DNA of 64,000 nt from Capillidium heterosporum (Eukaryota; Entomophthoromycota; Entomophthoromycetes; Entomophthorales; Capillidiaceae): the NCBI GenBank assembly GCA_016630905.1, contig WBMQ01000008.1, forward strand, positions 1,550,001-1,614,000, given 5' to 3'. Under the pieces are notes generated by a model, which was not told the origin of the DNA, did no database searches, and saw only the letters and a list, made by a program, of their open reading frames with translations. The position numbers and the translations under genes are program-made. Below, one piece after another: positions 59,600 through 64,000 of the stretch. Position 1 is the stretch's first letter. Each line of letters opens with the position of its first letter.

Positions 59600-60892
59600 T
59601 ATTAGAAAATATTTATAAAAAATACTTATTAGCTAAAAGATAATAGTAGCTAAAACTTTATAAAAACTAAAAATATTTATTATAAAGTTATATAAAAAGT
59701 ATAAAGAATATTTTTAAATTAGCTATAATTTTATTTCATAAACTAAATTCAAGTTTAAAAATACCTTTATAATAGGAATTAAGTAAACAATTCTATAGTT
59801 ACTATATTCCTTATACTTTTTAAAAATTACAATTATTTTAAAAAAACTAAATTAGCTATAATACTAAAATTTAAATAAATATTAATTATTAGTATTTAAA
59901 ATATTTACTACTAAAGATAAGTTACTTATATAAGGCCTATAGTAAACTTAGTAGTAGGTCAAATAATTATTAAATTAATACATTAAACATTTACTATTAG
60001 CATAGTATAAATTTTCTGAATAGTATAATTGAAAACTAATAATTTATATTTTTCTAAAACTAAAAGTTATATTAATCTAACCTAAACTAATCTAAATCTA
60101 AAAACTCAAGCTAAATAATAAATTTAGCTATATTTTTTAGTCTTATAGCTATAATTAAAGTAGTTTTATCTACTTATTACTTTTAGATCCAACTCTAAAT
60201 ATAATATTTTTTTTATATAACCTTTATATTAACTTTTTTAGCTTTTATAAAATACTAACTACTATTATTATCTAGTTAACTTTTGCTAATAAGCATTCTT
60301 GGCAGACATTTTTTAATAAAGAAAAAGCTTATACTTGTAACTTAATTTAAAAATAATAAAGAAATAAAGATATTTTAAAAATAACTAGTAAACTAAAAAG
60401 CATAATTAGATTTATTAGTTAAAGAAGATTTTAGAATTTAGTTTAGTTTTATAATTCAGGCTAGATTAAAGCAACTTTTTACTATAAAGAAATGCTAATT
60501 GTCAGTTTTACATTATACTATGCAAAAAGTCTATACTATGCTAATAGTAGAAGAAATATTAAATAATTCAATATGTTTATTTAATAATTACTTAATTTAT
60601 TACTAAGTTTGCTATAAGCTTTATATAGGTAACTTATTTTTAGTAGTTAGTACTTTAAATACTAATAATTGTTATTTTTTTAAATTTATTAGTACTATTA
60701 TTTCTATTACTTTTTTAGGCAATTATTACTAATTTAAGAAAATTTAAATTAATTTAAAAACAGTTAATATTAAATAAAATGTTTAATTTATGCTAAAGAA
60801 AAAGAACTTTTAGTATTGCTAGAATTAATACTAAATTAGTAATTTATAAGTCCAAAATATAAAACTACAACTAATTAAAAAGACTTTTTATA
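59600..60892 (-). mobile_element. C LTR hosting E, abutting palindrome 2
   Basis: The flanks TTATT and CTATT differ by one C/T transition. Strongly decayed. Its U3 end lies directly at the palindrome border. Confidence 0.6.
59700..60318 (+). mobile_element. E LTR nested in C, decayed
   Basis: 619 bp, aligning end to end with 48319-48936. Target duplication not clear. Confidence 0.65.
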
Positions 60893-63406
60893 CTATTAAA
60901 TAGAGGAATTTATTAGTATAGTTTATATAAATAGTTAATAATTCTCTGATCTGCTATGTAGCTAATAAGTAATTGCAGATTATTCAATTTATTATGTAGC
61001 TATCAAGTAGTTTTATAATAAAGTAATTTATACAAATTAGCAGTGTTATTTTGAATTTATTGGTTAATCTATTTAAATAGTTATTATGCATTAAGCTAGT
61101 AATTAAATAAGCTCTTCCTATCAATTCAATTATAAACTTTGTATTATTCTATAAACCATACATTAGTTTATATACAAAATAACTAGTATACTATTGTACA
61201 GTTTCTTTATAACCAAGCTATACAGTCCAATATTAAGCTACCATACTAACTGCACAACTACTTTGAAAATACATAATTATTAAATACCTTATTATGTAGC
61301 TATACTAATTGTTCATTTTATAAAGCTGTAGGGTACTTAAAAATAAAGTATCTAGTATCCGAAATAGCAAAATATGATTGACGAATTAAAACCTATAAAG
61401 GCTGAAATCAAATATAAAGCTTCATTATTAAAATGGAATATGAAAGTATTATAAAACGTATACAAGTTTAGAAATGGTCTACTTAAGAAACCTACATTGT
61501 TCCATATCATATATCTAAATAAAACAAAGTGATAAAGATAATCTTTTATTAACATAGGTGCATTCAATTATATAAACCCTTATTGGAGTACAAAACCTAC
61601 CGTTTTCAAAATCTCAAGCAATAGTTCTGCATCAGAATTGAAAGGTGGAAAGAGAACCAACAAGAAAGGATTGTACAGTGGATACATCGAGAGCCGAAGG
61701 GGACACCGGGGGAGATGCAGATAGCGACCATTGTGAAGACCAGCAGTAAGGGGAGCGTCGAGAGACGGTACTGGACTACACCTGAGCATCATCAACCCAT
61801 GGAAAAGCGATCGAAAGCAGAAGTGAAGGCAAGCCAAATGAGATATTTGCAGGCCAGGAGAACTGCTACCTAGTTGAAGTCATGATTATCTTTATTGTGG
61901 GACGGGTTAAAGCTGATTTTGGTTTAAAGTTTGAAAATGAAATCTGAGCTGCTTATATACCTACTTCCAGTCCAACTATATCATTTGCTGTTTTGGGAAA
62001 CTAATATCAAGATCAAACCAATTTTCCAGCTTTAGGAAATGGAACATAGCCAATTGCTTTCCAATACCAAAAAGGGGTGACCTTATCAAATATCAATTCT
62101 TTACTCCAAGATGGGTTTAAGCCCTTAGAAACTGGCTTCGTCAGGATAGACAACCCTATTGGGTTATTTATTGAAGAACATTATCCATTTTAGCTAGTAA
62201 TTAGTATAGATTTCGAATAAAGCATCAGTTTAGGTTACTATTCGAGAACAAGCTATTACAAAGCATCTCAAAAGGTATAATGTTCTTCAATAAATAACCC
62301 AACAGGATTGTCTATCCTGACGAAGCCAGTTTCTAAGGGCTTAAACCCATCATGAAGTAAAGAATTGATATTTGATAAGGTCACCCCTTTTTGGTATTGG
62401 AAAGCAATTGGCTATGTTCCATTTCCTAAAGCTGGAAAATTGGTTTGATCTTGATATTAGTTTCCCAAAACAGCAAATGATATAGTTGGACTGGAAGTAG
62501 GTATATAAGCAGCTCAGATTTCATTTTTAAACTTTAAACCAAAATCAGCTTTAACCCGTCCCACAATAAAGATAATCATGACTTCAACTAGGTAGCAGTT
62601 CTCCTGGCCTGCAAATATCTCATTTGGCTTGCCTTCACTTCTGCTTTCGATCGCTTTTCCATGGGTTGATGATGCTCAGGTGTAGTCCAGTACCGTCTCT
62701 CGACGCTCCCCTTACTGCTGGTCTTCACAATGGTCGCTATCTGCATCTCCCCCGGTGTCCCCTTCGGCTCTCGATGTATCCACTGTACAATCCTTTCTTG
62801 TTGGTTCTCCTTCCACCTTTCAATTCTGATGCAGAACTATTGCTTGAGATTTTGAAAACGGTAGGTTTTGTACTCCAATAAGGGTTTATATAATTGAATG
62901 CACCTATGTTAATAAAAGATTATCTTTATCACTTTGTTTTATTTAGATATATGATATGGAACAATGTAGGTTTCTTAAGTAGACCATTTCTAAACTTGTA
63001 TACGTTTTATAATACTTTCATATTCCATTTTAATAATGAAGCTTTATATTTGATTTCAGCCTTTATAGGTTTTAATTCGTCAATCATATTTTGCTATTTC
63101 GGATACTAGATACTTTATTTTTAAGTACCCTACAGCTTTATAAAATGAACAATTAGTATAGCTACATAATAAGGTATTTAATAATTATGTATTTTCAAAG
63201 TAGTTGTGCAGTTAGTATGGTAGCTTAATATTGGACTGTATAATAGATTGAAAAGTCTAGTAATTACTATAGTAGCTGCATAATTACTATAATTACTAGA
63301 TAACTATCTAATTAATATAATCTTTAGCTAATACTTTACAGATGTTATATATTTTAATTTCTAACTATTTATATAAACTATACTACTAAATTCCTCTATT
63401 TAATAG
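60893..63406. repeat. Giant palindrome P, copy 2
   Basis: The left arm is 60893-62184 and the right arm 62277-63406, around a 92-bp spacer. The right arm lacks part of the outer segment. The border is CTATTAAATAG on the left and CTATTTAATAG on the right, where both sides pass into inverted C LTRs. The inner 0.9 kb is very close to copy 1 but lacks a block of about 50 bp in both arms. Not RIP-decayed. Confidence 0.82.
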
Positions 63407-63631
63407 TATAAAAAGTCTTTTTAATTAGTTATAGTTTTACTTAATAATTAAAATTCAGTTTTACATTTTGAACTTATAAATTATCAATTTTAGCAATACT
63501 AAAAGTTTTTTTCTTTAGTATAAATTAAACATTTTATTTAATATTAACTATTTTTAAATTAATTTAGTATTTTTTAAATTATTAATAATTATTTAAAAAA
63601 ATAATTATTAGTATTTAAAGTACTAATTACT
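63407..63631 (+). mobile_element. Partial C LTR, mirror of the C LTR left of palindrome 2
   Basis: Starts at the palindrome border with a decayed TGTAAGG and is strongly decayed. It matches the U3 part of the C LTR ending at 60892 in inverse orientation. Confidence 0.6.
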
Positions 63632-64000
63632 TATAAGGAAATCCTTCTAATTAGCTGTAATTTTACTTAACTAAAATTTAGTTTTATATTCTAAATGTAT
63701 AAATTACCAGTTTGGCATCAATTTTAGCAATGCTAAAAGTTCTTTTCTCTTTAGCATGAATTAAGTGTTTTATTTAGCATTGACAGTCTTTAAATTAATC
63801 TTGTCATTTTTTGGATTAGTAACAAATACCTAGAAAACAAGAAGAATAATATTACTGATATATTAGGGAAAATGTCAATTACTAGTACTCAAAGTACTAA
63901 CTACTAAGAATAAGTCACTTATATAAGACCTATAGTAAACTTAATAATAGGCTAAGTTATATTTAAATAAATGTATTAAATCATTTAATATTTCTTCTAC
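63632..64000 (+). mobile_element. C LTR, 5' part, running off the window
   Basis: Begins with TATAAGGAAATCC and aligns with C copies to the window end (promoter-like CTTATATAAGACC near 63917). Moderately decayed. Confidence 0.75.

Noticed and set aside
40534-63109. Outward-reading 71-85 codon frames repeated in the palindrome arms
   Set aside because: The four copies are identical because the arms are. The frames contain stops between them, are hydrophobic and of odd composition, and show no motif. The inward frame over the GC-richer block is equally open, so neither is supported as coding.

Overview
The window looks like a repeat-dominated, AT-rich block from a fungal nuclear genome, most likely a filamentous ascomycete. 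The main reason is the mutation pattern. Almost every repeat copy is decayed by C-to-T and G-to-A transitions, as in repeat-induced point mutation (RIP), and in the worst tracts the surviving cytosines sit almost only before T. The species cannot be named from the sequence. I found no rRNA, tRNA or CRISPR array.

One clear host gene stands out: an intact, intronless, secreted S1-family (chymotrypsin-fold) serine protease at 6092-6856 (+). It has a TATA box and lies on a unique, unmutated island of about 2.3 kb (about 5160-7475) with LTR debris on both sides. The primary specificity residue is Gly, not the Asp of true trypsins.

The rest is mostly nested LTR retrotransposons. I separate them into families by their termini. 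A begins TGTCAACTTAGC and ends CCAACA, with subtypes A1, A2 and A3. B begins TGTAACAACC and ends CTTACA, with variants B2 and B3. C begins TGTAAGGAAAT and ends CCTAACA. E is a sister of C. Most copies are solo LTRs, many with intact 5-bp target duplications, so the insertion order can be read directly. The deepest stack is B in C in A1 in A3 at 1.2-4.0 kb. A ruined Ty3/gypsy element with C-type LTRs covers 8738-17612 on the minus strand; gag zinc knuckle, protease, RT, RNase H and integrase remnants can be read in order between later insertions. A further repeat, F (about 0.8 kb), recurs five times.

From 40.5 to 45.6 kb and from 60.9 to 63.4 kb lie two related giant palindromes (family P, inner arms over 0.9 kb) that are not RIP-mutated. 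Sequence differences between the two palindromes are shared by both arms of each. Palindrome 1 was later hit by a 2.56-kb Tc1/mariner-type DNA transposon with 213-bp terminal inverted repeats, a TA duplication and a broken DD38E transposase (42610-45173).

About 18.9-26.9 kb is decayed AT-rich DNA in which I recognise only fragments. The observations most worth following are the palindromes with matched arms, the LTR-embedded reading frames that start in U5 and run out of the LTR, the hairpin at the U3 end of each LTR family, and the isolated protease gene with a non-trypsin pocket.
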